Shown here: positions 8,132 to 16,611 of the stretch, piece after piece
Layout: the number at the start of each line of letters is the position of its first letter
How positions within the stretch are numbered: position 1 is the first letter of the stretch
The notes under the pieces: model-generated
The model's input: only the letters and a program-made list of their open reading frames with translations
The model's database searches: none
Told to the model about the DNA's origin: nothing
Source: Robiginitomaculum sp.
GTDB lineage: Bacteria > Pseudomonadota > Alphaproteobacteria > Caulobacterales > Maricaulaceae
Direction of reading: 5' to 3'
Assembly: GCA_002733905.1 (NCBI GenBank)
Contig: NVXK01000014.1
Coordinates: 1 to 39,727, forward strand
Length of the DNA: 39,727 nt
Position numbers and translations under genes: made by a program

Positions 8132-8217
8132 AAATCGAATAATTGAAGAGAAACGTGATCTCATGGGAGAAAAGTATAGACTTTTCAATTACTTATGTGT
8201 TTGTGAGATGAGTATAA

Positions 8218-8293
8218 TGGTGCCCCCACACGGACTCGAACCGCGGACCCCCTGATTACAAATCAGGTGCTCTACCAGCTGAGCTATAGGGGC
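8218..8293 (-). tRNA. tRNA-Thr (anticodon UGU)
   Basis: Read on the reverse strand, the gene folds into a complete cloverleaf: acceptor GCCCCTA pairing with TGGGGGC (one G-U), D-arm with AGCTCAGCTGGTAGAGC, anticodon stem-loop CTGATTTGTAATCAG with anticodon TGT, T-loop GTTCGAGTC, and an encoded CCA at 8218-8220. Its 3' end faces the integrase gene and is the probable attachment site of the island. Confidence 0.95.
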
Positions 8294-8445
8294 GAAGACA
8301 TGTATGTCTTAGCGAGGTGGGTGTTACTGTGCCTAAAAGGAAAATGCAAGCCTGTATGTGCATTTTTCTTAAATTATTTAGGGAAAGATTTCATTCCTGT
8401 ATTTTTCCTAAATATGCCTGTGATTTGGTGTGGTCTCACAATGGG

Positions 8446-8874
8446 TTAGGTTTTTCGGCGAAAGAAACTGAGAACTGCGCCGATGAAAATATATCCAACG
8501 AGGGTGTGCCCCAGGCCGATTTTAAATGAGAGGACTGAGCCGTTTTCATAAAGAACTGCGTAGGCACTGATGGGGATCGCAATGAGGAGGGCGGTGACGG
8601 CACTGACCTTTATGCTTGTGATCAGGCGTGAGGCATTGGCGTGATTAAGGACATAGGCTAGCCCTAACACTTGAAAGAGGGAGATGAGCAGTCCCCAAAT
8701 GAAAAACATAGGGCCTAATGCGTCCATGCGGGCTTGGGCTATTTCTTCTGTTATGCCCGTTGCGGTCATCCACATTTCGCCAAAAAGGGCGCTGAACCAG
8801 ACAAAGCCGATCATATAAAAACCGATTGTCGCAAGTAAAATTCCGAGAAGGCTTGTGTTGAAAATTTTTGGCAT
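8446..8874 (-). CDS. DUF1761 family membrane protein
   Basis: A 142-residue protein with four predicted membrane segments (roughly 10-30, 55-75, 85-105 and 120-138) and the DUF1761 hallmark near the start: GFVWFSALFGEMWM, a variant of the lWYs-lFGk-W motif. Function is unknown for the family. I chose ATG 8874 because an AAGGG Shine-Dalgarno lies 6 bases upstream; the ATG at 8880 would sit directly against it. The gene is divergent from metG and shares a 189-bp intergenic region with it. Confidence 0.85.
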   Translation of the reverse strand: MPKIFNTSLLGILLATIGFYMIGFVWFSALFGEMWMTATGITEEIAQARMDALGPMFFIWGLLISLFQVLGLAYVLNHANASRLITSIKVSAVTALLIAIPISAYAVLYENGSVLSFKIGLGHTLVGYIFIGAVLSFFRRKT

Positions 8875-9063
8875 ATGCATCCCTTATCATTTTGTACTTC
8901 CGTGAAGACGTTGCGTATAACATTTTTAGAGGGTCTGGGCAATGTTGGCGGTAAAAGGGAGTGGGGGCGACCAAGAATGTCGGTGGCTTTCCTTTGTATA
9001 TTTTCTTTGTTGCTTGATACTGGTGGGTAAATGTATAGAGAAGCTAAAAACTATAGGAATATT

Positions 9064-10815
9064 ATGTCTCGTATCCTGATTACATCTGCGCTGCCTTATA
9101 TTAATGGGGTGAAACATTTAGGTAATTTGGCGGGCTCTATGTTGCCTGCGGATGTGTATGCGCGCGCTATGCGTTTACTGGGGCATGAAGTACTTTATAT
9201 ATGTGCGACGGATGAACACGGGACGCCTGCGGAATTGGCGGCGCAAGAGGCGGGGATTACTGTCTCTGAATATTGCGATAAAATGCATGCGGCGCAAAAG
9301 GGTGCAGGTGAAAATTTCAAGCTGAGTTATGATTATTTTGGGCGCTCATCCACGCCAAGCAATCACGTGCTGACCCAGCATTTCGCCCATAGATTAGAGG
9401 CCGAGGGCTTGATTGAGGAAAAAATTTCGCAACAAGTCTATTCCGTAGATGATAAGCGTTTTTTGCCCGACCGTTTTGTCGAGGGGACATGCCCGACATG
9501 TGAATATGAAAGTGCGCGGGGCGACCAGTGTGATAATTGTGGGCGTTTGCTTGACCCTATCGATTTAATCAATCCGTATTCAGCCGTTTCTGGCTCAAAG
9601 AATGTAGAAATTCGTGATACCAATCATTTGTATTTGCGCCAGTCTTTGATGGCTGACCGCTTGCGTGTGTGGATTGACAAAGCCCAAGGCTGGCCTGCGC
9701 TTGCGAAATCAATTGCGTATAAATGGCTTGATGAGGGCTTGCGCGATCGTTCGATTACGCGCGATTTGAGTTGGGGCATCCCTGTGGCACATGAAGGCAA
9801 AGTGCGCGAAGGTTTTGAAGAAAAAGTATTCTATGTTTGGTTTGATGCGCCGATTGAATATATTGCGGCGACGCAGGACTGGGCGGCTGAGACTGGCAAT
9901 GATTGGGCGCGTTGGTGGCGCACAGATAAGGGCGCGGATGATGTAAGCTATGTCGAATTTATGGGCAAAGATAATGTGGCCTTTCATACGCTTTCATTTC
10001 CAACGACAATTATTGGTTCTGGCGAGCCGTGGAAACTTGTGGACAAGCTGAAAGCCTTTAACTGGGTGACATGGTATGGCGGTAAATTTTCTACGTCGCA
10101 AAAACGCGGTGTGTTTATGGACCAAGCGCTGAGCATTGCGCCGTCTGATTATTGGCGTTGGCACTTGATTGCGAATGCGCCAGAGGGTTCGGACGCGGGC
10201 TTTACGTTTGAAGATTTTCAAGCGCGTATTAATTCTGATCTTGCCAATGTTCTTGGTAATTTTGTCAATCGTATTACGAAATATGCGGGTGGTAAATTTG
10301 AGGGTAAAGTGCCTTCTCAAGATGAATTCAGTGGCGCTATATGGGGCGAGGCGGAAGATTGGATCGTTAGTGAATTGTCTACGCGTCTTCCAAAATTAAT
10401 TGAGTATTATGAAGCTATGGAGTTTCGTAAAGCGGCGAGCGAGACCCGGGCAATCTGGGCGGCTGGGAATGAATACCTTACCCAAGCTGCACCGTGGACG
10501 CATTATAAAACGAATATAGATCAGGCTGCGATGGGGACGCGCATTGGGCTTAACCTTGTGGCGTTGTTTGGCATTTTGGCGCAACCGATTATTCCTGACG
10601 CCGCAGAAAAAATATTGAGCGCATTGAATGTTCCCGAAGGCAATCGCACATGGAATTTTGTTGGTGAAGATGCGGATTGGAAAACTGCGGTTACAGATAT
10701 TCTCGATGCACTTCCTAAGGACCATGCTATCAGCGCGCCCGATGTTCTTTTTGCGAAAATCGAAGATGGGGATGTGGCAGAATGGATCGCACGTTTTGGC
10801 GGTGCTGAAGCGTAA
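9064..10815 (+). CDS. metG: Methionyl-tRNA synthetase
   Basis: A 583-residue class I synthetase that charges tRNA-Met in the cytoplasm. The start at 9064 gives MSRILITSALPYINGVKHLG, the canonical beginning; the ATG at 9031 would add 11 atypical residues. Signature 1 is HLGN (18-21). A CP1 zinc knuckle is visible with Cys143, Cys146, Cys156 and Cys159 (CPTC...CDNC). The KMSKS equivalent is KFSTSQKRG (341-349), the STS type seen in MetRS2-like enzymes. The anticodon-binding helical domain occupies about 400-540. The length suggests that no C-terminal dimerisation (EMAP-like) domain is present. Confidence 0.96.
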   Translation: MSRILITSALPYINGVKHLGNLAGSMLPADVYARAMRLLGHEVLYICATDEHGTPAELAAQEAGITVSEYCDKMHAAQKGAGENFKLSYDYFGRSSTPSNHVLTQHFAHRLEAEGLIEEKISQQVYSVDDKRFLPDRFVEGTCPTCEYESARGDQCDNCGRLLDPIDLINPYSAVSGSKNVEIRDTNHLYLRQSLMADRLRVWIDKAQGWPALAKSIAYKWLDEGLRDRSITRDLSWGIPVAHEGKVREGFEEKVFYVWFDAPIEYIAATQDWAAETGNDWARWWRTDKGADDVSYVEFMGKDNVAFHTLSFPTTIIGSGEPWKLVDKLKAFNWVTWYGGKFSTSQKRGVFMDQALSIAPSDYWRWHLIANAPEGSDAGFTFEDFQARINSDLANVLGNFVNRITKYAGGKFEGKVPSQDEFSGAIWGEAEDWIVSELSTRLPKLIEYYEAMEFRKAASETRAIWAAGNEYLTQAAPWTHYKTNIDQAAMGTRIGLNLVALFGILAQPIIPDAAEKILSALNVPEGNRTWNFVGEDADWKTAVTDILDALPKDHAISAPDVLFAKIEDGDVAEWIARFGGAEA

Positions 10816-10928
10816 AAGTGTTCATATTTCTTTGGTATTAGAATAGTATCTTTATTTGTTAAAATACCTTGTTTCTAAATGCTTGTGTCTATAGACACGC
10901 GTTTCCATGTTCAGTTAAGGAGGCGCAT

Positions 10929-11345
10929 ATGGGGTTTATTGAAGCAATTAAGTCATTTTACAGCCGGTACACGGATTTTTCTACGCGGTCGTCTCGTTCA
11001 GAATATTGGTGGGTACAACTTTATTATATTTTAGCAGTTATTGTCTTGTTTGTTGTGCTGGGCATCCCTTCTTTTTTGAGTAGTGGATCAGAGGTCTCCG
11101 GTGCCCAAGTTTTAGGCTGGTTTTTACCTATAGCTTTGTTCCTTTTGATAAATATTATACCGATGTTGGCCCTCACAGTGCGTCGTTTTCATGATCAAGA
11201 TAAATCGGGTTGGATGTTTTGCCTGAATTTTATTCCCTATGTTGGTGGATTTGTTGTTTTCGTCTTTATGTTGCTTAAAGGTAGCTATGGCCCTAATCGT
11301 TTCGGCGAAGATCCATTGGGGAATTATGAGGACATCTTTGAATAA
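10929..11345 (+). CDS. DUF805 family membrane protein, copy 1
   Basis: A 138-residue integral membrane protein with the three DUF805 marks: RSSRSEYWWV near the N-terminus, VRRFHDQDKSGWM in the middle and GPNRFGEDPLG at the end. About four membrane helices are expected. An AAGGAGG Shine-Dalgarno (from 10917) fixes the start at 10929 rather than 10869. It is the first of five consecutive DUF805 genes. The family has no firmly established function. Confidence 0.92.
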   Translation: MGFIEAIKSFYSRYTDFSTRSSRSEYWWVQLYYILAVIVLFVVLGIPSFLSSGSEVSGAQVLGWFLPIALFLLINIIPMLALTVRRFHDQDKSGWMFCLNFIPYVGGFVVFVFMLLKGSYGPNRFGEDPLGNYEDIFE

Positions 11346-11446
11346 AGAGTAGAGCATACGATTTTGTAAAATTTTAATATCTGTACATTGCAGTTAAGAA
11401 GCGGTATTAGAATGGTAATATTAAATGTAAAAGAAAGAGATACATT

Positions 11447-11791
11447 ATGGGGTTTGTAGAGGCAGTAAAGTCAGGGTATTCAAATTACCTTAATTACAAG
11501 GGGCGTGCGTCTAGGTCAGAGTATTGGTGGTTTTCACTTTTCTTTATGGGTGTTTACATAATATTAGTTTCATTGACTGCGGCTGTTCCTGCTCTGGCTT
11601 TTTTAGCTGGTGCGTTTTATTTAGGCAGTCTTATCCCGTTCATTATGTTGGCGATCAGACGTATGCATGATAGCGATCATGCAGGCTGGTTCTGCCTCAT
11701 TCCGTTATATAGTCTTTACCTTGCGATTATAAAGGGCACTGATGGGCCAAACCGCTTTGGCGATGACAGCGTTGGCGCAGTATTTGATTAA
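11447..11791 (+). CDS. DUF805 family membrane protein, copy 2
   Basis: A compact 114-residue DUF805 protein with GRASRSEYWWFSLF, IRRMHDSDHAGWF and GPNRFGDDSVG. Three to four hydrophobic segments are visible. Its leader shares the string GGTATTAGAAT with that of copy 1 and TGTAAAAGAAA with those of copies 3 and 4. A Rho-independent terminator follows at 11822-11846, so copies 1-2 and copies 3-5 appear to be separate transcription units. Confidence 0.92.
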   Translation: MGFVEAVKSGYSNYLNYKGRASRSEYWWFSLFFMGVYIILVSLTAAVPALAFLAGAFYLGSLIPFIMLAIRRMHDSDHAGWFCLIPLYSLYLAIIKGTDGPNRFGDDSVGAVFD

Positions 11792-11821
11792 GCAATATAT
11801 CTCGAATATATCAAAATATAG

Positions 11822-11846
11822 TACCGCCTTTCGGGGCGGTATTTTT
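11822..11846 (+). terminator. Rho-independent terminator after DUF805 copy 2
   Basis: Stem TACCGCC (11822-11828) pairs with GGCGGTA (11835-11841) and is followed directly by five T residues (11842-11846). Confidence 0.85.
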
Positions 11847-11873
11847 GTATGGGCGTGACACGTTAAAATTGCC

Positions 11874-11901
11874 TTGCGAAACAAGATGTGGAAACTATAC
11901 T
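11874..11901 (+). promoter_or_regulatory. Promoter of DUF805 copy 3
   Basis: TTGCGA (11874-11879), a 16-bp spacer, then TATACT (11896-11901), 31 bases before ATG 11933. The same arrangement is found in front of copy 4, which supports the call. Confidence 0.65.
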
Positions 11902-11932
11902 GCGTGTGTAAAAGAAAATTAGGGAGAGATTT

Positions 11933-12469
11933 ATGTTGAATTTATTATTTTCGCCAAAAGGGCGTGTGAACCCGCAAGAATTTATGCGCGGTGTATATAT
12001 TATAACTGGGCTGATGGTCGTGATCGGGCTTTTGCCGTTGCTTAACCCAATGCTGGCTATTGTTGGCATGGTCGGCATTTTGCTTATTTGGTGTTGGATT
12101 GCATTGTGTGCAAAGCGTTTTCACGATTCTGGTAAAACTGGGTGGCTCGCGCTTGTTGTTATTATCGGGTTCTTTATTGGTTCGTATTTTTTAGGTCAGT
12201 TCATACAGGCAACATTTGCGGGTGATGCTATGGCCGCGTATGAGGCTCAAGTAAAAGCTTTCGCTGAATCTGGTGACACTGCAGGTATAATGGGGCTTAT
12301 GACTGGTGATGGTATGAAGAGTATCGTAAGAAAAACGGCTATTCCGAGTGCTGTTGGTACAGTAATTCTTAGTCTTGCGCTTGCTTTTGTTGTTAACAAG
12401 CTTAGCCCACACGACCCTGAAGAAAATCAGTACGGCCCTGCTGGTTCTGTTGGCAATACTTTCGACTAA
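11933..12469 (+). CDS. DUF805 family membrane protein, copy 3
   Basis: A 178-residue protein of a divergent DUF805 type beginning MLNLLFSPKGRVNPQEFMRG, where the GRxSRSEYW motif is replaced by GRVNPQEFM. The RFHDSGKTGW box and the end motif (DPEENQYGPAG) are present. It has an additional membrane segment and a roughly 50-residue polar loop (about 95-140). It is the closest paralogue of copy 4, with which it shares promoter, leader, first codons and terminator. The Shine-Dalgarno is AGGGAGAG. Confidence 0.9.
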   Translation: MLNLLFSPKGRVNPQEFMRGVYIITGLMVVIGLLPLLNPMLAIVGMVGILLIWCWIALCAKRFHDSGKTGWLALVVIIGFFIGSYFLGQFIQATFAGDAMAAYEAQVKAFAESGDTAGIMGLMTGDGMKSIVRKTAIPSAVGTVILSLALAFVVNKLSPHDPEENQYGPAGSVGNTFD

Positions 12470-12499
12470 ATTTTGCACGTCTAAATGTGAATATATAGA

Positions 12500-12528
12500 A
12501 GGCTGGCTCTCGGGAGTTGGCCTTTTTT
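12500..12528 (+). terminator. Terminator after DUF805 copy 3
   Basis: AGGCTGGCT (12500-12508) pairs, with G-U pairs, with AGTTGGCCT (12515-12523), followed by a T-run to 12528. It is homologous to the terminator after copy 4. Confidence 0.8.
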
Positions 12529-12632
12529 GTGTGCTATATAAATGTTGAAATGCAATTGCGTTTCGTCCTGTGTTACTGATATTGAGTAGGGGGGTGAATC
12601 GACAGTTGTGAAAACGGGACGCGGGAAACAGT

Positions 12633-12660
12633 TTGTGAATTTCAAATCGAAATCTATACT
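12633..12660 (+). promoter_or_regulatory. Promoter of DUF805 copy 4
   Basis: TTGTGA (12633-12638), a 16-bp spacer, then TATACT (12655-12660), 31 bases before ATG 12692, in the same geometry as the copy 3 promoter. Confidence 0.65.
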
Positions 12661-12691
12661 GCGTGTGTAAAAGAAAATTAGGGAGAGATTT

Positions 12692-13207
12692 ATGTTGAAT
12701 TTATTGTTTTCGCCACAAGGGCGCGTGAACCCGCAAGAATTTATGCATGGTGCGATTGTTCTTATTGTACTTGCCGCTGCTGTAAGTCTTTTGGAACTGG
12801 TCAATTCTAGTTTAGCGCTAATACTTGGTTTTGCTTCTATGGTCACATATTGGTGTTGGATTGTATTGTGGATTAAGCGCTTTCACGATACAGGAAAATC
12901 AGGATGGATGTCCCTTGTACCAATACTGATTTGGTCTATTCTCATCTCTATTGGTTTCTTTATGGTACTCATCAATGTAATGGCTGGTGTGGCCGCAGAC
13001 GTTGGCGACGGACAGGACTTTATGGCGCTGATGGAATCTATGTCAGAAATGGGGCCCGAAGGCATAAAAAAAACGGTCATTCCGCTGACCCTTGTTGGTG
13101 TTGTGGTGAGCGGCTTTGTAGCGTTTGTTGGTAATAAAATGATCACACATGATCCAGAAGAAAACCAGTTTGGTTTTGGCGATGATGTTGGAAGCACTTT
13201 CGATTAA
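12692..13207 (+). CDS. DUF805 family membrane protein, copy 4
   Basis: A 171-residue paralogue of copy 3 (MLNLLFSPQGRVNPQEFMHG, then RFHDTGKSGW, and DPEENQFGFGDDVG at the end). The two begin and end almost alike, but their central membrane and loop parts have diverged strongly. From 12654 to 12705 the DNA is identical to 11895-11946, covering the leader, Shine-Dalgarno and first codons. The middle loop carries an acidic stretch (DVGDGQDFMALMES). Confidence 0.9.
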   Translation: MLNLLFSPQGRVNPQEFMHGAIVLIVLAAAVSLLELVNSSLALILGFASMVTYWCWIVLWIKRFHDTGKSGWMSLVPILIWSILISIGFFMVLINVMAGVAADVGDGQDFMALMESMSEMGPEGIKKTVIPLTLVGVVVSGFVAFVGNKMITHDPEENQFGFGDDVGSTFD

Positions 13208-13237
13208 GTTTTCGTATTTTAACTGGTGATTATATGA

Positions 13238-13271
13238 AAGGCTAGCTTTGTAGGAGTTGGCCTTTTTTTTT
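13238..13271 (+). terminator. Terminator after DUF805 copy 4
   Basis: AAGGCTAGCT is followed by AGGAGTTGGCC and a nine-T run (13263-13271). The stem relies on G-U pairs and matches the terminator of copy 3. Confidence 0.75.
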
Positions 13272-13375
13272 GCGTAAATTTCGGGCTATATTTATTGGTG
13301 TGTTTACAATTACTTCTTTTTTTTGAGTGTATAGGGAGGTAGGTGCATATGTAAATTAAAGTTGGGGAGAGTGTG

Positions 13376-13861
13376 ATGCAATTTTCTGAGAGCGTTAAAA
13401 CCTGTTTTAAAAAATACGTTGTTTTTCGCGGCAGGGCGTCGCGTTCTGAGTTTTGGTGGTTTACACTTTTTACATCTATAGCCTCATTGGCATTATCTTT
13501 TATCGAGACCGTTGTGTTTAGTGATACGCTTGGGAACATAGAGCCTTTCGGGGCGGTATTTAGCCTTGCAACGATATTGCCAACAATTGCGGTAGGTGCG
13601 CGCCGATTACATGATGTTAACCGATCAGGCTGGTGGCAATTATTTCCTATCGTGCCCGGCATTCTTATGGGCGTGTTCATGGTTTCGGGACAATTAGGGG
13701 GCGAGAGCAATGGTTTGTGGTTTATTGGCGCGGTGGTTGCAGGTCTTTGTGTCGCAGTTGTATTCATCCTCATTATTGTATGGTTTGCAAAAGTTGGGAC
13801 CAAGGGCATAAATAGATATGGGGAAGACCCGCTCGGGGATTATTTAGCCGTATTTGATTAA
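13376..13861 (+). CDS. DUF805 family membrane protein, copy 5
   Basis: A 161-residue protein of the standard DUF805 type: GRASRSEFWWFTLF, ARRLHDVNRSGWWQLFPIVP, and NRYGEDPLGDY at the end. Four hydrophobic segments are visible. GGGGAGA upstream supports ATG 13376; a GTG at 13373 would add one residue. It is convergent with rlmB. Confidence 0.9.
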   Translation: MQFSESVKTCFKKYVVFRGRASRSEFWWFTLFTSIASLALSFIETVVFSDTLGNIEPFGAVFSLATILPTIAVGARRLHDVNRSGWWQLFPIVPGILMGVFMVSGQLGGESNGLWFIGAVVAGLCVAVVFILIIVWFAKVGTKGINRYGEDPLGDYLAVFD

Positions 13862-13934
13862 TTCCCTTCCTCATGTTGGAGGTATTGGAAATGTGTAATC
13901 GCAGAGCAGGCTATACGCCTCGTCCTTTATACCT

Positions 13935-14903
13935 CTACTGGTTTCTCACCACTTCATAGAGTGCGATTGCGGCCGCAGTGGAGACGTTGAGGCTTTCGGC
14001 GCCGCCGGGCATTGGGATTTTTGCCAATTGATCACAGCAGTCACGCACACGTTTGCGGAGGCCGGGGCCTTCTGCGCCCATAACGATGACTTCGGCGTCT
14101 GCATTGGTGAGGGCTTGTTGCAGGGTGAGGTCAGCTTCACCTGCGAGACCTGTCACGCGCCAATTCATTTTTTGTAAGGCTAAAAGTGTATTGGCGATAT
14201 TGGTTACGAAAACATGAGGGACACTCTCGACTGTACCAACGGCGACTTTGGTCACTGCGCCAGCAAGGGGCGGTGCGTTCCGTGACTGCATAATAATCGC
14301 CTTGGCATTAAACGCACGCGCAAGTCTGAACATAGCGCCCACATTGTGAGGGTCGGTAATTTGGTCGAGAACAATGATGAGGCCTTTGGCCTCTTCGGCA
14401 ATATCATCAAGGTGATGAGAGAGCAGAGGGGCGCAGGACAGAGCGACGCCTTGGTGCACTGCACCGTCAGGAAGGACTGCGTCGATATCTGCAGGGGTGA
14501 CAATCTCTATTTTTGTGGATTTAAACGGTCTTGAGGGATCAAGCTTGAGCCGTTCAACCGATTTGGGGGTCATGAGAATTTTGTGAAAAACACGCTTGTT
14601 ATTCTTCAATGCAGAATCAGCTGCGTGAAAACCCCAAATCCATTGCCCGTTTCCACCTGTATTTCGGTTTCCACTGCTTTTGCGGTCACGATTTGCGCGT
14701 GGGCTTGCGATTTCGCTATGCATTTTCATGCCTTTTGAGCGATCAGGACGCAGATTTCGTGATTTTGAGGCTTTAAACCCTTTGTTCTTGCTCGAAAAAC
14801 CCCGGTTTTGTGGGGAGTTTGCACTGTCTTCCCGTTGTGTGGAATTATTTGTGTTTTTTCTGCTTTTTGAGCCATTATTGCTATTGCGTGTTGTGTGGGA
14901 CAT
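13935..14903 (-). CDS. rlmB: 23S rRNA 2'-O-ribose methyltransferase of the RlmB/SpoU family
   Basis: A 322-residue SPOUT-class enzyme, probably methylating G2251 (E. coli numbering) in the peptidyl-transferase P loop. The C-terminal SpoU domain has all three motifs: DQITDPHNVGAMFRLARAF, VIVMGAEGPGLR, and IPMPGGAESLNVSTAAAIAL, which form the trefoil knot that binds S-adenosylmethionine. A substrate-binding domain (WIWGFHAADSALKN onward) precedes it. The first 80 or so residues are a low-complexity, Ser/Asn/Arg/Lys-rich basic tail, common in alphaproteobacterial homologues and probably disordered and RNA-binding. ATG 14903 was preferred to 14933 because the latter adds residues without support. 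Confidence 0.92.
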   Translation of the reverse strand: MSHTTRNSNNGSKSRKNTNNSTQREDSANSPQNRGFSSKNKGFKASKSRNLRPDRSKGMKMHSEIASPRANRDRKSSGNRNTGGNGQWIWGFHAADSALKNNKRVFHKILMTPKSVERLKLDPSRPFKSTKIEIVTPADIDAVLPDGAVHQGVALSCAPLLSHHLDDIAEEAKGLIIVLDQITDPHNVGAMFRLARAFNAKAIIMQSRNAPPLAGAVTKVAVGTVESVPHVFVTNIANTLLALQKMNWRVTGLAGEADLTLQQALTNADAEVIVMGAEGPGLRKRVRDCCDQLAKIPMPGGAESLNVSTAAAIALYEVVRNQ

Positions 14904-15063
14904 CTCTATATTCCGGCTCCAAATTAGGGACAATTACCTCTGTTTGAACAAGCATAACATAGCTTGGTCGTTTTCAGAGTGTTTTTTGTTTTAAAGCGTA
15001 GAATTAATTTTAAAGCCTGTTAATAACAAGATGCAGACTTTAAAAGTTAGGTGAGACAAAAGA

Positions 15064-15148
15064 GGAGGGGTGGCCGAGTGGTTAAAGGCGTCAGACTGTA
15101 AATCTGATCTGTAATGGTACGTTGGTTCGAATCCAACCCCCTTCACCA
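15064..15148 (+). tRNA. tRNA-Tyr (anticodon GUA)
   Basis: An 85-nt type II tRNA with a long variable arm. The acceptor GGAGGGG pairs with CCCCTTC (one G-U), the anticodon stem-loop is CAGACTGTAAATCTG, the T-arm is GTTGGTTCGAATCCAAC and CCA is encoded. It lies 22 bases before tRNA-Gly. Confidence 0.95.
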
Positions 15149-15170
15149 CTCTTTTGTCTAACTTAGGATT

Positions 15171-15244
15171 GCGGGTATAGCACAATGGTAGTGCAACAGC
15201 CTTCCAAGCTGATTATGCGGGTTCGATTCCCGCTACCCGCTCCA
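15171..15244 (+). tRNA. tRNA-Gly (anticodon UCC)
   Basis: A 74-nt gene with acceptor GCGGGTA/TACCCGC, anticodon loop CTTCCAA (anticodon TCC) and encoded CCA. It is probably co-transcribed with tRNA-Tyr upstream of tuf. Confidence 0.95.
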
Positions 15245-15261
15245 AATAAGAAGGGGTTGGC

Positions 15262-15289
15262 TTGATATTCAAGTCCAATTTCCTATATA
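15262..15289 (+). promoter_or_regulatory. Putative tuf promoter
   Basis: TTGATA (15262-15267), a 16-bp spacer and TATATA (15284-15289), 80 bases before the tuf start and just after tRNA-Gly. Confidence 0.55.
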
Positions 15290-15369
15290 GAGATTAAGAA
15301 TTTGGTTTCCTTACGATGTGGGGCAACTTAACCGCCCAGAATGTATGGGCATAATTGAAGAGTGATAAA

Positions 15370-16545
15370 ATGGCTAAAGAGAAGTTTGAACGCACTAAGC
15401 CGCATGCGAATATCGGTACGATTGGTCATGTTGACCATGGTAAGACGACGCTGACGGCTGCGATCACGAAGTATTTCGGTGATTTCAAGGCTTATGATGA
15501 GATTGATGGCGCGCCTGAAGAAAAAGCGCGTGGTATTACGATTTCTACAGCTCATGTTGAGTATGAAACAGAAGCGCGTCATTACGCGCATGTGGATTGC
15601 CCTGGACATGCTGACTATGTTAAAAACATGATCACTGGCGCTGCGCAAATGGACGGCGGTATTTTGGTTGTGAACGCTGCTGATGGTCCGATGCCTCAGA
15701 CACGTGAGCATATCCTTCTTGCGCGCCAAGTTGGTGTTCCTGCTCTTGTTGTTTACATGAACAAAGTTGACCAAGTTGATGATGATGAGCTTTTAGAGCT
15801 TGTTGAAATGGAAATCCGTGAGCTTCTAAGCTCTTATGATTACCCTGGTGATGATATTCCTGTGATTGCTGGTTCAGCACTTGCTGCTATGGAAGGTCGC
15901 GACAAAGAGATCGGCGAAGACAGTATTCGTAAATTGATGGCTGCTGTCGATGAATATATTCCTCAGCCAGAGCGCGATATTGATAAGCCGTTCTTGTTGC
16001 CAATCGAAGATGTGTTCTCAATTTCTGGCCGTGGTACGGTTGTTACGGGTCGTGTTGAACGTGGTGTTGTTAATGTTGGTGACGAGATTGAAATCGTTGG
16101 TATCAAAGAGACGCAAAAGACAACATGTACTGGTGTTGAAATGTTCCGCAAGCTTCTTGATCGTGGAGAGGCTGGCGATAATATCGGCGCGCTTATCCGT
16201 GGTATTGACCGTGAAAAAGTTGAACGTGGTCAAGTTCTTTGTAAGCCTGGTTCAGTGAACCCGCATAAGAAATTCAAAGGCGAAGCTTATATCCTTACCA
16301 AAGAAGAGGGTGGCCGTCATACGCCGTTCTTCACTAATTACCGTCCACAGTTCTACTTCCGTACAACTGATGTGACTGGTGTTGTGACCCTTGATGGTGA
16401 TGTTGAAATGGTTATGCCTGGCGACAATGTTGAGATTAATGTTGAACTTATCGTCCCAATCGCTATGGAAAAAGGACTTCGGTTCGCGATCCGTGAAGGT
16501 GGCCGTACTGTAGGTGCTGGCGTCGTCGGCGAAATTATTGAGTAA
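15370..16545 (+). CDS. tuf: Elongation factor Tu
   Basis: A 391-residue GTPase that delivers aminoacyl-tRNA to the ribosomal A site. The start [12 protein letters not shown] is canonical; the ATG at 15355 would add five non-conserved residues. G-domain motifs are GHVDHGKT (P-loop), the switch I segment [22 protein letters not shown] (G3) and NKVD (G4), followed by the two beta-barrel domains to [10 protein letters not shown]. The protein is slightly shorter than the usual 393-396. The gene sits between tRNA-Tyr/tRNA-Gly and rpsJ without fusA upstream. A terminator-like hairpin follows it. Confidence 0.98.
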   Translation: MAKEKFERTKPHANIGTIGHVDHGKTTLTAAITKYFGDFKAYDEIDGAPEEKARGITISTAHVEYETEARHYAHVDCPGHADYVKNMITGAAQMDGGILVVNAADGPMPQTREHILLARQVGVPALVVYMNKVDQVDDDELLELVEMEIRELLSSYDYPGDDIPVIAGSALAAMEGRDKEIGEDSIRKLMAAVDEYIPQPERDIDKPFLLPIEDVFSISGRGTVVTGRVERGVVNVGDEIEIVGIKETQKTTCTGVEMFRKLLDRGEAGDNIGALIRGIDREKVERGQVLCKPGSVNPHKKFKGEAYILTKEEGGRHTPFFTNYRPQFYFRTTDVTGVVTLDGDVEMVMPGDNVEINVELIVPIAMEKGLRFAIREGGRTVGAGVVGEIIE

Positions 16546-16554
16546 ATTTTAAGC

Positions 16555-16589
16555 GAGCTGCTTGGTGTTTTGAGCAGCTCATTTTTTTT
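16555..16589 (+). terminator. Hairpin with T-run between tuf and rpsJ
   Basis: GAGCTGCT (16555-16562) pairs with AGCAGCTC (16573-16580), and eight T residues follow (16582-16589). It ends only 22 bases before the rpsJ ATG, leaving little room for a separate promoter; partial read-through from tuf is likely. Confidence 0.8.
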
Positions 16590-16611
16590 AGTGTGAATTC
16601 GGACTATTATT

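Noticed and set aside
2200-8217. Duplicated tRNA-Thr 3' end marking the left att site of the island
   Set aside because: I looked for the TGGTGCCCCCACAC type sequence and found no second copy; the site may lie outside the window or be lost.
8295-8310. Short palindrome AAGACATGTATGTCTT before tRNA-Thr
   Set aside because: A 7-bp stem with 2 central bases is too small to claim as a regulatory site.
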